A DNA stretch of 64,000 nucleotides from CAZEQJ01 sp964514385 (GTDB taxonomy: Bacteria; Bacteroidota; Bacteroidia; Cytophagales; Cyclobacteriaceae), in the NCBI GenBank assembly GCA_964514385.1, contig CAZEQJ010000016.1, positions 3,509 to 67,508 of the forward strand. The letters run 5' to 3'. The first letter of the stretch is position 1; every line of letters begins with the position of its first letter. Position numbers and translations under genes: made by a program. The notes beneath the pieces are model-generated. The model was not told the DNA's origin. It did no database searches and worked only from the letters and a program-made list of their open reading frames with translations. This document shows positions 16,932 through 26,517 of the stretch, piece by piece.

Positions 16932-19079
16932 ATGAAAAGAATTGGTTTTATCCTGATTACCATACTGGTGCTTTCACCCGCATTCCTTCGGGCAAATGAA
17001 GGTATGTGGTTTCTCATGCATATCGAGCGCCTTAACCAGCGCGATATGGAAAAAATGGGACTCCAGCTTACTGCTGAGGAGATATACAGCATCAACAATC
17101 ACAGCCTGAAAGATGCTATTGTACAGTTTAATGGTGGCTGTACCGCCAGTATCATTTCCGAAAACGGCCTCGTGCTGACCAACCATCACTGTGGATACAA
17201 TGCCATAGCTGAGTTGTCGACGGCTGAGCAAAACCATCTGAATAACGGATTCTGGGCCGGCTCTCTGGATGAGGAGCTGAAACCGAGAAGCCTCTATGTC
17301 CGCTTTTTTGTCCGCATGGACGATGTAACCGAACGCATATTATCGCAGGTAGATGACACTATGAGTGAGAAGGAGCGTGAGGCTGCAATCAACCGTGAGA
17401 TAGCGAAAATACAGCAGGAAAACAGCGAAGATGGAAAATATACAGTCTCTGTACGTCCATTTTATCAGGGAAATGAATACTACTATTTTGTTTATGAAGA
17501 CTATACTGACGTCAGGCTGGTTGGTACACCGCCACAAAGCGTTGGTAAATTTGGTGGTGATACCGATAACTGGGAATGGCCCCGCCATACCGGTGACTTT
17601 TCGTTATTCAGGGTATATGCAGACGCTGACGGTAACCCTGCACCCTATTCTGAAGACAATGTGCCCCTCAAAGCCAAATACCACCTGCCGGTAAGTATTG
17701 CAGGGGTAAAAGAAAACGACTTCGCGATGATACTGGGTTATCCTGGCAGAACAAACCGCTGGATGCCGGCAGAAGGGATTGAGCAGAACGTAAATTATGC
17801 CTATCCGGCATGGGTAGAAGCTTCGAAGCTAAGCATGGACGTCATGAAAAAATACATGGATGAAGATGAATCTGTCAACCTGATGTATGCATCTCAGTAC
17901 GCCAGTATTGCCAACTATTGGAAAAACCGTCAGGGGATGATCGATGCCCTTACCCTCCATAAAACCGCAGAAACAAAACGTAAGCTGGAGAGCAAATTTG
18001 ACAAATGGGCAAACAAAAAAGCCAACCAGGCAGTGTACGGCGATGTGATAACCAATATCAACAAGTATTACGAACTCACCAACGAAAAAGCCCGGCATGA
18101 CAACTACCTGACCATGTTGCTGCGTTCGACTAAATTCTCCGTACTGCCATATGTGCTGGGGCGAAGTTTTTCCAATTATGCCGATGCCAACGAAGCCAAG
18201 CGAAGTGAGATGTTACCACAGCTGCAGGCCCAAATAGAAAATACTTATCAGAATTATCATCTGCCGCTGGAAAAACAAATACTGGCTGAACAAATAAAAC
18301 TTTATGCCACAAAAGCAGGCTACGCCGTACCTGAATACATCGCCGGGATTGCAGCCCGGGAAAACGTGAATGAGTACATAGACGCAATGTTTGAGCTCTC
18401 ATTATTCTCATCAAAGGAAAAGGCTCTGGCTTTTTTACAGTACCCGGAAACAGAACTGCTCACCAATGATCCGCTGTATGTATTATCGGCTGCACTATTC
18501 AGTCAATATAACGCCCAGCCTGAAGAGCTGATACAACCGTTAAATGACTACCAGGCAGCTTACAGGCTGATGGTAAAAGGGCTCCGCGAATCGGGTATCA
18601 GCACCATCCGGTACCCGGATGCAAATTCTACACTCAGGCTAACCTACGGCAAGGTAAGGGCGTTGCCAAAGGATCCGCGAAATGATGCCGCTATCAACAA
18701 TTACACCACATTCAGGGGAATGGTAAAAAAATATGTACCCGGTGATGAAGAGTTTGATATGCCCCAGGAAATGATAAAGAGTTATGAAATGAAGGACTTT
18801 GGCCGCTATGCCAATGAGCAGGGTGAACTGTCTATCAATTTCCTGACCGATAATGACATTACCGGTGGCAACTCAGGTTCTCCGGTTCTGAATGGTAACG
18901 GTCAGCTTATCGGACTGGCATTCGATGGTAATATTGAAGCGATGGCAGGTGATGTGATATTCGACACGGAGCTGCAACGTACGATCAATGTTGACATCCG
19001 GTACGTGCTGTGGCTGATCGATAAATATTCCAATGCGCAGCATATCATGGACGAGCTGACCATTGTATCAGGCAACTAA
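16932..19079 (+). CDS. S46 family dipeptidyl-peptidase, DPP7 type
   Basis: 715 residues from the ATG at 16932 (MKRIGFILITILVLSPAFLRA is the signal peptide). The chymotrypsin-like S46 enzymes remove N-terminal dipeptides in the periplasm of amino-acid-fermenting and marine Bacteroidetes. His 86 lies in TNHHCG, the Asp in the GDTDNWEWPRHTGDFSLFR region, and Ser 648 in GGNSGSP. Eighteen residues after the Ser, GLAFDGN has Gly 666 at the position that is Arg in the acidic-residue-specific DPP11, so a DPP7-like preference for hydrophobic residues is expected. N-terminal GMWFLM is also typical. It is a single-gene unit between two terminators. Confidence 0.93.
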   Translation: MKRIGFILITILVLSPAFLRANEGMWFLMHIERLNQRDMEKMGLQLTAEEIYSINNHSLKDAIVQFNGGCTASIISENGLVLTNHHCGYNAIAELSTAEQNHLNNGFWAGSLDEELKPRSLYVRFFVRMDDVTERILSQVDDTMSEKEREAAINREIAKIQQENSEDGKYTVSVRPFYQGNEYYYFVYEDYTDVRLVGTPPQSVGKFGGDTDNWEWPRHTGDFSLFRVYADADGNPAPYSEDNVPLKAKYHLPVSIAGVKENDFAMILGYPGRTNRWMPAEGIEQNVNYAYPAWVEASKLSMDVMKKYMDEDESVNLMYASQYASIANYWKNRQGMIDALTLHKTAETKRKLESKFDKWANKKANQAVYGDVITNINKYYELTNEKARHDNYLTMLLRSTKFSVLPYVLGRSFSNYADANEAKRSEMLPQLQAQIENTYQNYHLPLEKQILAEQIKLYATKAGYAVPEYIAGIAARENVNEYIDAMFELSLFSSKEKALAFLQYPETELLTNDPLYVLSAALFSQYNAQPEELIQPLNDYQAAYRLMVKGLRESGISTIRYPDANSTLRLTYGKVRALPKDPRNDAAINNYTTFRGMVKKYVPGDEEFDMPQEMIKSYEMKDFGRYANEQGELSINFLTDNDITGGNSGSPVLNGNGQLIGLAFDGNIEAMAGDVIFDTELQRTINVDIRYVLWLIDKYSNAQHIMDELTIVSGN

Positions 19080-19088
19080 TAAAAAAAA

Positions 19089-19122
19089 GAAGCTATGTGT
19101 TCTGCATAGCTTCTTTTCTCTT
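19089..19122. terminator. Bidirectional terminator between convergent genes
   Basis: GAAGCTATG at 19089-19097 and CATAGCTTC at 19105-19113 form a 9-bp stem with A-run on the left and TTTTCTCTTTT on the right. It lies between the plus-strand peptidase and the minus-strand exonuclease gene and can serve both. Confidence 0.85.
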
Positions 19123-19144
19123 TTGGCTGATATCATTTTCAGGC

Positions 19145-19915
19145 TTATTTCAGCATTACCCCCACCGGGCAATGATCCGAGCCGAAATATTCATTGTAAA
19201 TAAAGGCATCATCTACCTTATCCTGTAAGGCTTCGCTTACCAGCACATAATCAATACGCCAGCCTACGTTTCTTTCCCTGGCGCGGAACCGATAATTCCA
19301 CCATGAATATTTTATCTCTTCAGGATAATGTTTCCTGAATGTATCAACAAATCCGGCATTCATCAGATTTTGAAAACCATCGATCTCCTGCTGGGTATAT
19401 CCGGCACTTTTATTGTAATTTTCTTTTGGGCGTGCGATATCTATCGGCTGATGCGCAACATTAAAATCTCCCACCACTATCACCGGTTTGGTCTCCTCCA
19501 GCTTTTTGAGATAGCTCAGGAAGGCTTCATCCCATGCCTGTCGGTAATCGAGTCTGCTTAAGCCTTGTCCTGAGTTGGGTACATACACATCTACCAGAAA
19601 AAAATCTTCAAACTCAGTGGCCACCACCCTTCCTTCCTGGTCATGCTCCTCAATACCAATATCCTGTTTGGCCTCTAAAGGCTTATGCCTGGATAGAATA
19701 GCTGTACCGGAATATCCTTTTCTGGCCTTAGAATAGTTGATATACTGGTGCGGATATAGATCCTGTAGCAGCGAGAGGGAATTAACCGCGTCCTCAAGCT
19801 GTGCTTTGGTCTCCTGCAAACAGAGAATATCCGCATCCATGGCCCTGACATCTTCTAAAAAATCCTTTTTCATTATGGCCCGGATGCCATTAACATTCCA
19901 TGATACAATCTTCAT
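19145..19915 (-). CDS. xth: Exodeoxyribonuclease III
   Basis: 256 residues, full length for the ExoIII/AP-endonuclease family, a Mg-dependent nuclease that incises DNA at abasic sites in base-excision repair. MKIVSWNVNGIRA opens the fold; LQETKAQ holds the metal-binding Glu, VVGDFNVAHQPIDIA the Asp-Asn pair, NVGWRIDYVLVS the next Asp and SDHCPVGVML the final catalytic His. The start overlaps the stop of the upstream phosphatase gene by one base (TAATG), so they are co-transcribed. Confidence 0.95.
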   Translation of the reverse strand: MKIVSWNVNGIRAIMKKDFLEDVRAMDADILCLQETKAQLEDAVNSLSLLQDLYPHQYINYSKARKGYSGTAILSRHKPLEAKQDIGIEEHDQEGRVVATEFEDFFLVDVYVPNSGQGLSRLDYRQAWDEAFLSYLKKLEETKPVIVVGDFNVAHQPIDIARPKENYNKSAGYTQQEIDGFQNLMNAGFVDTFRKHYPEEIKYSWWNYRFRARERNVGWRIDYVLVSEALQDKVDDAFIYNEYFGSDHCPVGVMLK

Positions 19916-20559
19916 TACTGATGTTGGGTTATTTTTTCAAGATGGCTTTGCTCATTATTTGTTACTATCCTTACTCTGCCTTCAGAATATTCCAGGATAT
20001 ATAGGCAAAGATTTTTATGGCCGTAATTGTCCATTTTTGCAAGGTCATGGTCAATTAACCATGCCAGCAGGATACGCATGGCACGCCCGTGCATACAAAT
20101 GAGAATATTTTCTTCACCGGGCTGGGACAGGATATGATCCATGGCCTTTTTCTGACGCTCGGCAACCTCGTTGGGACTCTCTCCTCCCGGCACTGTAATA
20201 TGCGTATCGCCCCTGTTCCACGATTCCACCACACGGCTGTAAAGCTCTTCTCCGGGCCCTCCGATTTTCTTACCTTCTTTATATCCCCAGCTGATCTCAT
20301 CCAGTCCGCTTAGCGACTCATACGGAATACTCAGCTCTTCAATAAAAGAAGCGACGGACTCATAGGTACGCTTTAGGGTCGATACATAAACTTTGGCAAA
20401 CGGAACCTGCTGATAATGCTCATAAAAAGCTTTTGCCTGCATTCTGCCCATCGCATTCAGTGAAGTGTCTACTCCTCTGCCCTGCACAATGCCCTGATTG
20501 TTGTAATCCGTCTGGCCGTGACGAATCAGATATATCCTCTTCGTGTGTATATTTGCCAT
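19915..20559 (-). CDS. Histidine phosphatase (phosphoglycerate mutase-like)
   Basis: About 214 residues from the ATG at 20559 (MANIHTKRIYLIRHGQTDYNN); an ATG at 20577 would extend it by six residues and leave only 11 bases to the divergent menI start. The RHG motif supplies the phosphorylated His; the partner Glu lies in TLKRTYESVASF and the second His in ILICMHGRAMRILL. The fold covers phosphoglycerate mutases, CobC and nucleotide phosphatases, and the substrate cannot be told. Placement next to menI suggests nothing firm. It is in an operon with exonuclease III. Confidence 0.85.
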   Translation of the reverse strand: MANIHTKRIYLIRHGQTDYNNQGIVQGRGVDTSLNAMGRMQAKAFYEHYQQVPFAKVYVSTLKRTYESVASFIEELSIPYESLSGLDEISWGYKEGKKIGGPGEELYSRVVESWNRGDTHITVPGGESPNEVAERQKKAMDHILSQPGEENILICMHGRAMRILLAWLIDHDLAKMDNYGHKNLCLYILEYSEGRVRIVTNNEQSHLEKITQHQ

Positions 20560-20588
20560 AAGTTTAAGAAGCTGCAAACATAATATAA

Positions 20589-21002
20589 ATGATTAACACA
20601 TCCATTTCCCTCGACGCACTAAATCGACAATCGAAAGGATCAATGGTAGAACACCTGGGTATCACCTACACCCATATCTCCGAAAACAGGCTTGAGGCCA
20701 CTATGCCGGTAGATTATCGCACAAAACAACCTCTCGGTTTATTGCACGGCGGTGCTTCTGTGGTGCTGGCTGAAACACTCGGTAGTGTAGCAGCTAACCT
20801 GAGTGTAAACAATGAAAGTCAATATTGTGTTGGTCTTGAAATAAACGCTAACCACATAAAAAGCGTAAAACAAGGCATGGTAGTCGGTGTGGCAACACCC
20901 ATTCATACAGGTAAAAAGACACAGGTGTGGGAAATAAGGATCAGCAGCGAGGACGAATTGGTATGTATATCAAGACTTACAGTAGCCGTATTAAACAAAT
21001 GA
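20589..21002 (+). CDS. menI: 1,4-dihydroxy-2-naphthoyl-CoA thioesterase
   Basis: 137-residue hotdog-fold thioesterase of the PaaI/MenI type, which releases 1,4-dihydroxy-2-naphthoate from CoA in menaquinone synthesis. The catalytic segment is QPLGLLHGGASVVLAETLGS, with the Glu in the hotdog helix. The final strand is SEDELVCISRLTVAVL. It starts the menaquinone operon and overlaps menF by four bases (ATGA), which supports the assignment. Only about 29 bases separate its start from the divergent phosphatase, so the promoter probably overlaps that gene. Confidence 0.88.
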   Translation: MINTSISLDALNRQSKGSMVEHLGITYTHISENRLEATMPVDYRTKQPLGLLHGGASVVLAETLGSVAANLSVNNESQYCVGLEINANHIKSVKQGMVVGVATPIHTGKKTQVWEIRISSEDELVCISRLTVAVLNK

Positions 21003-22129
21003 TCTCACTGCAGAAGAAGACTGATCCGTTCGATCTGCTACCCCGGCTGATTTCAGCGGAGATCCCCGTTGCGATATGGAGGAATCCGGAAACAAAGCAG
21101 TTTAACCTTGTTGCCGATTTATCAACTACGCCATCCTATGTTGACCATCAGGAGCTGAATACAGAGGAAGGATTCGTCATATCGCCTTTTTTCAATGACC
21201 ATAATAAATCACTCATCATAAAGTCTGATGTGCTGATTACGGAAAATACCTGTCGGGTACCGGAACAACTGGAACATCAACATACAGACAATCGCACCAT
21301 ACGTTTTACAAAAGGACCAACTACTGAATACTCAAAAAAAGACTTCATCCGGTTGGTTTCAAAGGAAATAAAAGCAATAAAAAAAGGAGACTTCCATAAG
21401 CTTGTCGCGGCACGCACCGTGGATATGCCCTTTAAAAGGCCCTTTGATATTGAAAATAACCTGAAAATACTTTCGGCAAAATATCCTGCTGCTATGGTCT
21501 TTTTCTTTTTCCATCCCGAGGCAGGGTATTGGATGGGCGCTACACCTGAAACCCTCATTGAAGTAAAATCCAAAAAATATTTTCGTACAGTGGCGCTCGC
21601 GGGCACTCAATTATATAAGGAACATACCGACCTGATGGAAGTAGCCTGGCGGCAAAAGGAAATTGAAGAGCAGGCGCTGGTAAGCCGGTTTATTATCAAC
21701 TGCTTTAAAAAAGTAAGGGTGCGCGAGTTTGAAGAATCAGGGCCCAAAACATTTCGTGCAGGAAACCTCGTGCACCTGAAATCAGACTTTATAGTAGACA
21801 TGGAGGCTATCGGCTACCCCGAACTGGCAGCTAATATGCTGGATCTGCTGCATCCTACATCCGCCGTATGCGGTATGCCAAAGGAAAAGGCACTCGAGTA
21901 CATCAGAAAAAACGAAACCATCGAAAGGGAGATGTTCAGCGGCTTTGCAGGGCCGCTCAACATTGACGATAACACCCATTTTTATGTTCTTCTGCGCTGT
22001 ATGCAGTTATTTGAAGGATTTGCAAGGCTATATGCCGGCGCCGGCATTACTTCCTTTTCCGACCCTGAGCTGGAGTGGGAAGAAACTGCACATAAATTCA
22101 ATACATTAGCAGGCGCAATAGATTTTTGA
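20999..22129 (+). CDS. menF: Isochorismate synthase
   Basis: 376 residues from the ATG at 20999, which overlaps the menI stop; a GTG at 20927 is inside menI and less likely. It isomerises chorismate to isochorismate, the entry step to menaquinone. The C-terminal chorismate-binding domain shows FHKLVAARTVDMPF, GYWMGATPETLIEV, TSAVCGMPKEKALEYIRKNE and MFSGFAGPLN with the catalytic Glu region and the final YAGAGITSFSDPELEWEET. It overlaps menD by one base. Confidence 0.93.
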   Translation: MISLQKKTDPFDLLPRLISAEIPVAIWRNPETKQFNLVADLSTTPSYVDHQELNTEEGFVISPFFNDHNKSLIIKSDVLITENTCRVPEQLEHQHTDNRTIRFTKGPTTEYSKKDFIRLVSKEIKAIKKGDFHKLVAARTVDMPFKRPFDIENNLKILSAKYPAAMVFFFFHPEAGYWMGATPETLIEVKSKKYFRTVALAGTQLYKEHTDLMEVAWRQKEIEEQALVSRFIINCFKKVRVREFEESGPKTFRAGNLVHLKSDFIVDMEAIGYPELAANMLDLLHPTSAVCGMPKEKALEYIRKNETIEREMFSGFAGPLNIDDNTHFYVLLRCMQLFEGFARLYAGAGITSFSDPELEWEETAHKFNTLAGAIDF

Positions 22130-23718
22130 TGTTTCCTCCGTATCTGCCATCATCGATTGACCTGCTTGCACAGGCAGGAGTCCGGGAAGCGGTGCTTTCG
22201 CCAGGCTCACGCAATGCACCTATCAATATTTGCCTTGCCCTGCATCCCGATATAAAGCACGAAATGGTGGTTGACGAACGGTCTGCCGGCTTTTATGCCC
22301 TTGGAAAAAGCCTGATAAGTCATAAACCCACTGTATTGAGTGCTACTTCCGGCTCCGCCGTTGTCAACTATTTTCCTGCGGTAACGGAAGCCTTTTTTCA
22401 GGAAATACCCCTTATCCTGCTTACCGGTGACAGACCCCCTGAAACGATAGGCCAGCAGGATGGTCAGGCCATATTTCAATCCGGTGTTTTTGGCAAACAT
22501 GTAAAGGCCAGCTTCGACTTCCCCATGGAAGCAGATGCCTCAGCCGAGGCGCTAGCCATTATCCGAAAGGCCTATGAAACTGCTATGTCCTTTCCCCGTG
22601 GACCGGTACATATTAACATGCCGTTTCGCGAACCTTTTTATCCACCTGATTCCATTGAATTTACCCGCCATGATGATGTCGGTTTTTCAATCGTAACACC
22701 ACCTAACCCCGATGTGAATACCCTGCAGGATAAAATTAACGCTTACGATAACGTCCTGATAATTGCAGGCCAGGGGTTTAAAAATCCAGCTCTGGAAGCT
22801 GCTTTACGTCAGATGGCAGAACGCTGTGCCATACTCACAGAAAAAACATCCAATATTCATCACTTCCCTACCCTGCAGCAGTTTGACAGGTACCTGAATC
22901 CTGCCCTGGTACCTGATGTGGTGATTAGCTTTGGTGGCTCACTGGTAACACGTAAGCTCAAAAATGTATTGCGTGCCAACCGGCCCAAAATACACCTCCA
23001 TATTCAGGAAGCCGGTGAAGCACCGGACGTGTTTTCCAGTCTGACGGATACACTTCATGCCACACCGGAATACTTCTTCTCAACGGTTCATATTGAGGGA
23101 AATAAAGACTACGTCGCAAAATGGTGGGATCTGGAGCGTCAGCAGCCCATAATCAGCGACGACTTTGGCGAATTTCATGCATTAAAACAAATCATAGAAG
23201 ACATACAGACGCCATCCAACCTTGTGTTGGGAAATAGCCTGCCTATTCGGTATTTCCCGTATATTCCCGTCCATCCGGATACGAAAATCTATGCCAACCG
23301 CGGGGTAAGTGGCATTGACGGACTGGTAAGTACAGGAACAGGTATCGCCTCCACATCGGACAGACCAACGTGGGTCGTTACCGGCGAACTCGGATTCCTA
23401 TATGACAGCAATGCCCTGTGGAAGCAGGATATCCCGGATAATCTTCGGATTGTAGTATTGAACAATCAGGGTGGCGGCATTTTCAGGATGATAAAAGGGG
23501 CCTCAACAAGACCGGAAGTGGAAGAAATATTTGCTGTAAAACATAACCGGACAGCAAAACCTATCGCAAAAATGTACGGCATTAAGTATATTCGGGTATC
23601 TGATGCTTATGAGCTTAACACATTGAATACTGAAAAATTGAATAAACCGGTGATTATCGAAATATTTTCAAACCCTGAAACAGATAAAAAAATCTTCAGA
23701 CAACTATTTCCCAACTAA
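22129..23718 (+). CDS. menD: SEPHCHC synthase (2-succinyl-5-enolpyruvyl-6-hydroxy-3-cyclohexene-1-carboxylate synthase)
   Basis: 529 residues, a thiamine-diphosphate enzyme that joins 2-oxoglutarate-derived succinic semialdehyde to isochorismate. The PYR domain has SPGSRNAPI, VDERSAGFYALG (the ThDP-activating Glu) and TSGSAVVNYFPAV; the C-terminal PP domain has NRGVSGIDGLVSTGTGIA and the Mg-binding GELGFLYDSNALW and NNQGGGIF. The start ATG shares its first base with the stop of menF (TGATG), so I place it at 22129. It is the core of the men operon. Confidence 0.95.
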   Translation: MFPPYLPSSIDLLAQAGVREAVLSPGSRNAPINICLALHPDIKHEMVVDERSAGFYALGKSLISHKPTVLSATSGSAVVNYFPAVTEAFFQEIPLILLTGDRPPETIGQQDGQAIFQSGVFGKHVKASFDFPMEADASAEALAIIRKAYETAMSFPRGPVHINMPFREPFYPPDSIEFTRHDDVGFSIVTPPNPDVNTLQDKINAYDNVLIIAGQGFKNPALEAALRQMAERCAILTEKTSNIHHFPTLQQFDRYLNPALVPDVVISFGGSLVTRKLKNVLRANRPKIHLHIQEAGEAPDVFSSLTDTLHATPEYFFSTVHIEGNKDYVAKWWDLERQQPIISDDFGEFHALKQIIEDIQTPSNLVLGNSLPIRYFPYIPVHPDTKIYANRGVSGIDGLVSTGTGIASTSDRPTWVVTGELGFLYDSNALWKQDIPDNLRIVVLNNQGGGIFRMIKGASTRPEVEEIFAVKHNRTAKPIAKMYGIKYIRVSDAYELNTLNTEKLNKPVIIEIFSNPETDKKIFRQLFPN

Positions 23719-23731
23719 GCCACAACAGATT

Positions 23732-23959
23732 ATGAACAGAACAATGTACATGATCAACTTTTTAATACTGATGTCCGCATGGTGTGGTCTTATATTTTTT
23801 AAATTCAACCCGGTCGATAACAATACAGTTTATATTTTTACATTATTGGCAGTGCTGATCATCAACAATGGTGTGCACAGGAAAACTCTGGGGATGACCT
23901 TTCTGCCAGGTTGGTCTGACGACAGATTCGGTGATATTATAAAATTATTTACACGATAG
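23732..23959 (+). CDS. Small membrane protein inside the menaquinone operon
   Basis: 75 residues. A first hydrophobic segment (MINFLILMSAWCGLIFFKF, about residues 7-25) and a second (TVYIFTLLAVLIINN) make it a two-helix membrane protein with a positively charged end. I do not recognise a family. It lies 13 bases after menD and one base before menB, in the same direction, so it is translated as part of the menaquinone operon; a role at the membrane where menaquinone is made is possible but unproven. Confidence 0.7.
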   Translation: MNRTMYMINFLILMSAWCGLIFFKFNPVDNNTVYIFTLLAVLIINNGVHRKTLGMTFLPGWSDDRFGDIIKLFTR

Positions 23960-23960
23960 T

Positions 23961-24812
23961 ATGGAAGAAAAGAACATACCCTGGAAGACTGTCAAGGAAT
24001 ACCAGGACATAACCTTCAAAGCATATAATGGTGTGGCCCGTATAGCCTTCAACCGGCCTGAAGTGCGGAATGCCTTCCGCCCTAGAACCATTTACGAGAT
24101 GTTTGATGCATTCACTTATGTGCGCGAAAGCCCGGAGCTGGGAGTTGCCATACTCACCGGGGAAGGTCCTTCTCCCAAAGATGGTGGCTGGGCGTTCTGC
24201 TCGGGTGGCGATCAGCGGGTGCGCTCAAAAGCAGGGTATGTGGACGAAGAAGGCAACCCAAAATTAAATGTCCTGGACCTGCAGCGGTTAATCCGATTTA
24301 TGGGAAAAGTGGTAATATGTGCCGTACCCGGATGGGCTGTTGGTGGCGGTCACAGCCTGCATGTGGTGTGTGATATGACACTGGCCAGCAGGGAGCATGC
24401 CATTTTTAAACAAACCGATGCTGACGTTGCCAGTTTCGATGGTGGCTACGGCTCTGCTTATCTGGCTAAAATGGTAGGACAGAAAAGAGCTCGTGAGATC
24501 TTTTTCCTGGGCCGCAACTATTCCGCACAGGAGGCTTTCGATATGGGCATGGTCAATGCAGTGGTACCACATGACGAGCTGGATGCAGAGGCCTATAAAT
24601 GGGCAAAGGAAATTTTAGGTAAAAGTCCTACCGCTATCAAAATGATAAAATATGCATTTAACCTGACAGATGACGGCATGGTTGGGCAGCAGGTATTCGC
24701 CGGTGAGGCTACACGCCTCGCTTATATGACCGAAGAGGCGGAGGAAGGACGTAATGCATTCCTGGAAAAAAGAAAACCAAATTGGGATAAGTTTGGCAGG
24801 TACAATGAATAA
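23961..24812 (+). CDS. menB: 1,4-dihydroxy-2-naphthoyl-CoA synthase
   Basis: 283 residues of the crotonase superfamily; it closes the second ring of the naphthoquinone from o-succinylbenzoyl-CoA. GWAFCSGGDQRVRS and VPGWAVGGGHSLHVVCD form the oxyanion hole and CoA site, DVASFDGGYGSAYL holds the active-site Asp, and the C-terminal RKPNWDKFGRYNE is the usual MenB end. Its stop shares a base with the next start (TAATG). Confidence 0.96.
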   Translation: MEEKNIPWKTVKEYQDITFKAYNGVARIAFNRPEVRNAFRPRTIYEMFDAFTYVRESPELGVAILTGEGPSPKDGGWAFCSGGDQRVRSKAGYVDEEGNPKLNVLDLQRLIRFMGKVVICAVPGWAVGGGHSLHVVCDMTLASREHAIFKQTDADVASFDGGYGSAYLAKMVGQKRAREIFFLGRNYSAQEAFDMGMVNAVVPHDELDAEAYKWAKEILGKSPTAIKMIKYAFNLTDDGMVGQQVFAGEATRLAYMTEEAEEGRNAFLEKRKPNWDKFGRYNE

Positions 24813-25594
24813 TGAGTAGCATGACAGAATGCCTGAATTGCCATACGAAACACGATAGCAACTATTGCCCGGAGTGTGGGCAACATTCGAAAATACCCCG
24901 GCTGACCATGAGGCACGTCCTGGGCGTACTTTTTGATAACCTTTTTTTTCTGGACGGCCGCTTGCCCCGAACCATCAGAAAATCCCTTCTGAATCCGGGT
25001 AGATTATCCAGAAACTACATTGGTGGGCAACGTATAGCCTACACCAACCCGCTGACGCTTTATCTTTTCATTTCAGGTATCAGCTTTTTGATATTTAATA
25101 TGGCAGGTATCGATATGACGGAAATATTTTCCTCTAATGAACTTAACCTGCCTGAAAACACAGATGATGCCAGGGAATTTCAGGAGAAATATGAGGCCTA
25201 TATCGACCTTGTGTTTTCCAATCCTCAACTGATCGCTGCCATCAATGTGATTCCGATAGGGCTTTTCTTTTTCGCTTTTTTTCACCGTGATGCTCTCGGC
25301 GAAATTTTCGTTTTTGTCATGTATGTGTACGTCAGCTTTAGTATCTACCTGCTACCTGTAACACTTATTCTTTTGTTTTTAGACTTCTGGTTTGATACCA
25401 ATACGTTTCAAATATTTTTATATCTCAACTTTGTCATGCCGTTTTTTTACTGGTGGGGCATTGTATTTTTCCGCCCTGATGTGAATAAATGGCTGGCCCT
25501 GGTAAAAACCATCCTGATTTTTGCATTCACTTTTATCCTGGTAGCTATAGGTTCAGGTATTGGATTCTTATTTTATCTGAAGCCATGGAGTTGA
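24812..25594 (+). CDS. DUF3667 membrane protein
   Basis: 260 residues. The N-terminus has a zinc-ribbon, CLNCHTKHDSNYCPECGQ, followed by a conserved cytoplasmic part (RNYIGGQRIAYTNPLTLYLFISGISFL) that defines DUF3667. About four membrane segments follow, ending GSGIGFLFYLKPWS. Members are widespread in Bacteroidetes and their function is unknown. Here it overlaps menB by one base and menE by ten, so it is firmly embedded in the menaquinone operon. It is not a MenA prenyltransferase: it has a zinc ribbon and lacks the Asp-rich motifs. Confidence 0.85.
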   Translation: MSSMTECLNCHTKHDSNYCPECGQHSKIPRLTMRHVLGVLFDNLFFLDGRLPRTIRKSLLNPGRLSRNYIGGQRIAYTNPLTLYLFISGISFLIFNMAGIDMTEIFSSNELNLPENTDDAREFQEKYEAYIDLVFSNPQLIAAINVIPIGLFFFAFFHRDALGEIFVFVMYVYVSFSIYLLPVTLILLFLDFWFDTNTFQIFLYLNFVMPFFYWWGIVFFRPDVNKWLALVKTILIFAFTFILVAIGSGIGFLFYLKPWS

Positions 25595-26517
25595 TACAAC
25601 AATGGCATGATGGCGCCAACCACTTTACCTTAAAAACAAGTGGAAGCACCGGCAGCCCGAAAACCATTTTATTTACACGTGAGCAGGTTATTGCAAGTGC
25701 TCAGGCTACGAAAAGCGCTTTGGGTCTGCCCGAAAAAGGCATCGGGTTGGTATGTCTCCCAACCGAATTTACAGGTGGCTTTATGGCGCTGATGCGCTGT
25801 CTGGTATACGGTTATGAGGTGAGGTTTACCGATCCGAAACAGCCGGTTATTCCAAAAAATCAACGGATTACCCTTGCTTCGATGACACCACATCAGCTGT
25901 ATAAACTCCGTGAAGAAGGAGCATGGTATCAGCTGAATAACATTGATTTTCTTCTGCTCGGTGGTGGTGAACTGCCAGCTTCTATGGTAAAAGACCTGAT
26001 AACGCTACATTCAGGTGTTTACCATACTTTCGGCATGACAGAAACCCTTTCTCATTTCGCGCTGCGACAGATCAGTCCGGTATATGCATCAGAGTATCAG
26101 TTGCTTCCCGGAGCATCCATCAAAACAGATGATGATAACCGGCTTTGGGTCAATGTTAGCTACCTGCACACCGGATGGCTTGAAACCCACGACATGGTGA
26201 AATGGGATCAGAAATCGGATAGCTTCACCTGGCTTGGAAGGAAAGACAATGTCGTAAATTCGGGTGGCATCAAAATATACCCGGAGCAGGTGGAACATAA
26301 GCTCCGCACAGTCATCCCCCAACCCTTTTATCTGGTAGGTGAGGCGGATGAAAAGTTTGGCAGCAAACTTGTACTTAAAATCGAAGCCAAAACCATACCG
26401 ACCGATGAGCTGCTAACGGAAATAAAAAAAAATGTGTCTTCATATGAAGTTCCCAAATCCATAATCTGCGTACCCACGTTTGAGAGAACAGAAACAGGAA
26501 AAATAAAAAGAATATGA
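25585..26517 (+). CDS. menE: o-Succinylbenzoate-CoA ligase, short form
   Basis: 310 residues from the ATG at 25585. It is the reduced AMP-binding enzyme typical of Bacteroidetes, without a large N-terminal domain: TSGSTGSPKTILFTREQV is the ATP-binding loop, FGMTETLSHFALRQI the A5 motif, WLGRKDNVVNSGGIKIYPEQVE the hinge and A8, and ETGKIKRI ends the protein with the catalytic Lys. It activates o-succinylbenzoate as the CoA thioester, between MenC and MenB. MenC and MenA are not in this window. It overlaps the next gene by four bases (ATGA). Confidence 0.9.
   Translation: MELIQQWHDGANHFTLKTSGSTGSPKTILFTREQVIASAQATKSALGLPEKGIGLVCLPTEFTGGFMALMRCLVYGYEVRFTDPKQPVIPKNQRITLASMTPHQLYKLREEGAWYQLNNIDFLLLGGGELPASMVKDLITLHSGVYHTFGMTETLSHFALRQISPVYASEYQLLPGASIKTDDDNRLWVNVSYLHTGWLETHDMVKWDQKSDSFTWLGRKDNVVNSGGIKIYPEQVEHKLRTVIPQPFYLVGEADEKFGSKLVLKIEAKTIPTDELLTEIKKNVSSYEVPKSIICVPTFERTETGKIKRI

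Noticed and set aside
24812..25594. MenA prenyltransferase inside the men operon
   Set aside because: It has a zinc ribbon and the DUF3667 motif and lacks the two Asp-rich motifs of UbiA-type enzymes.
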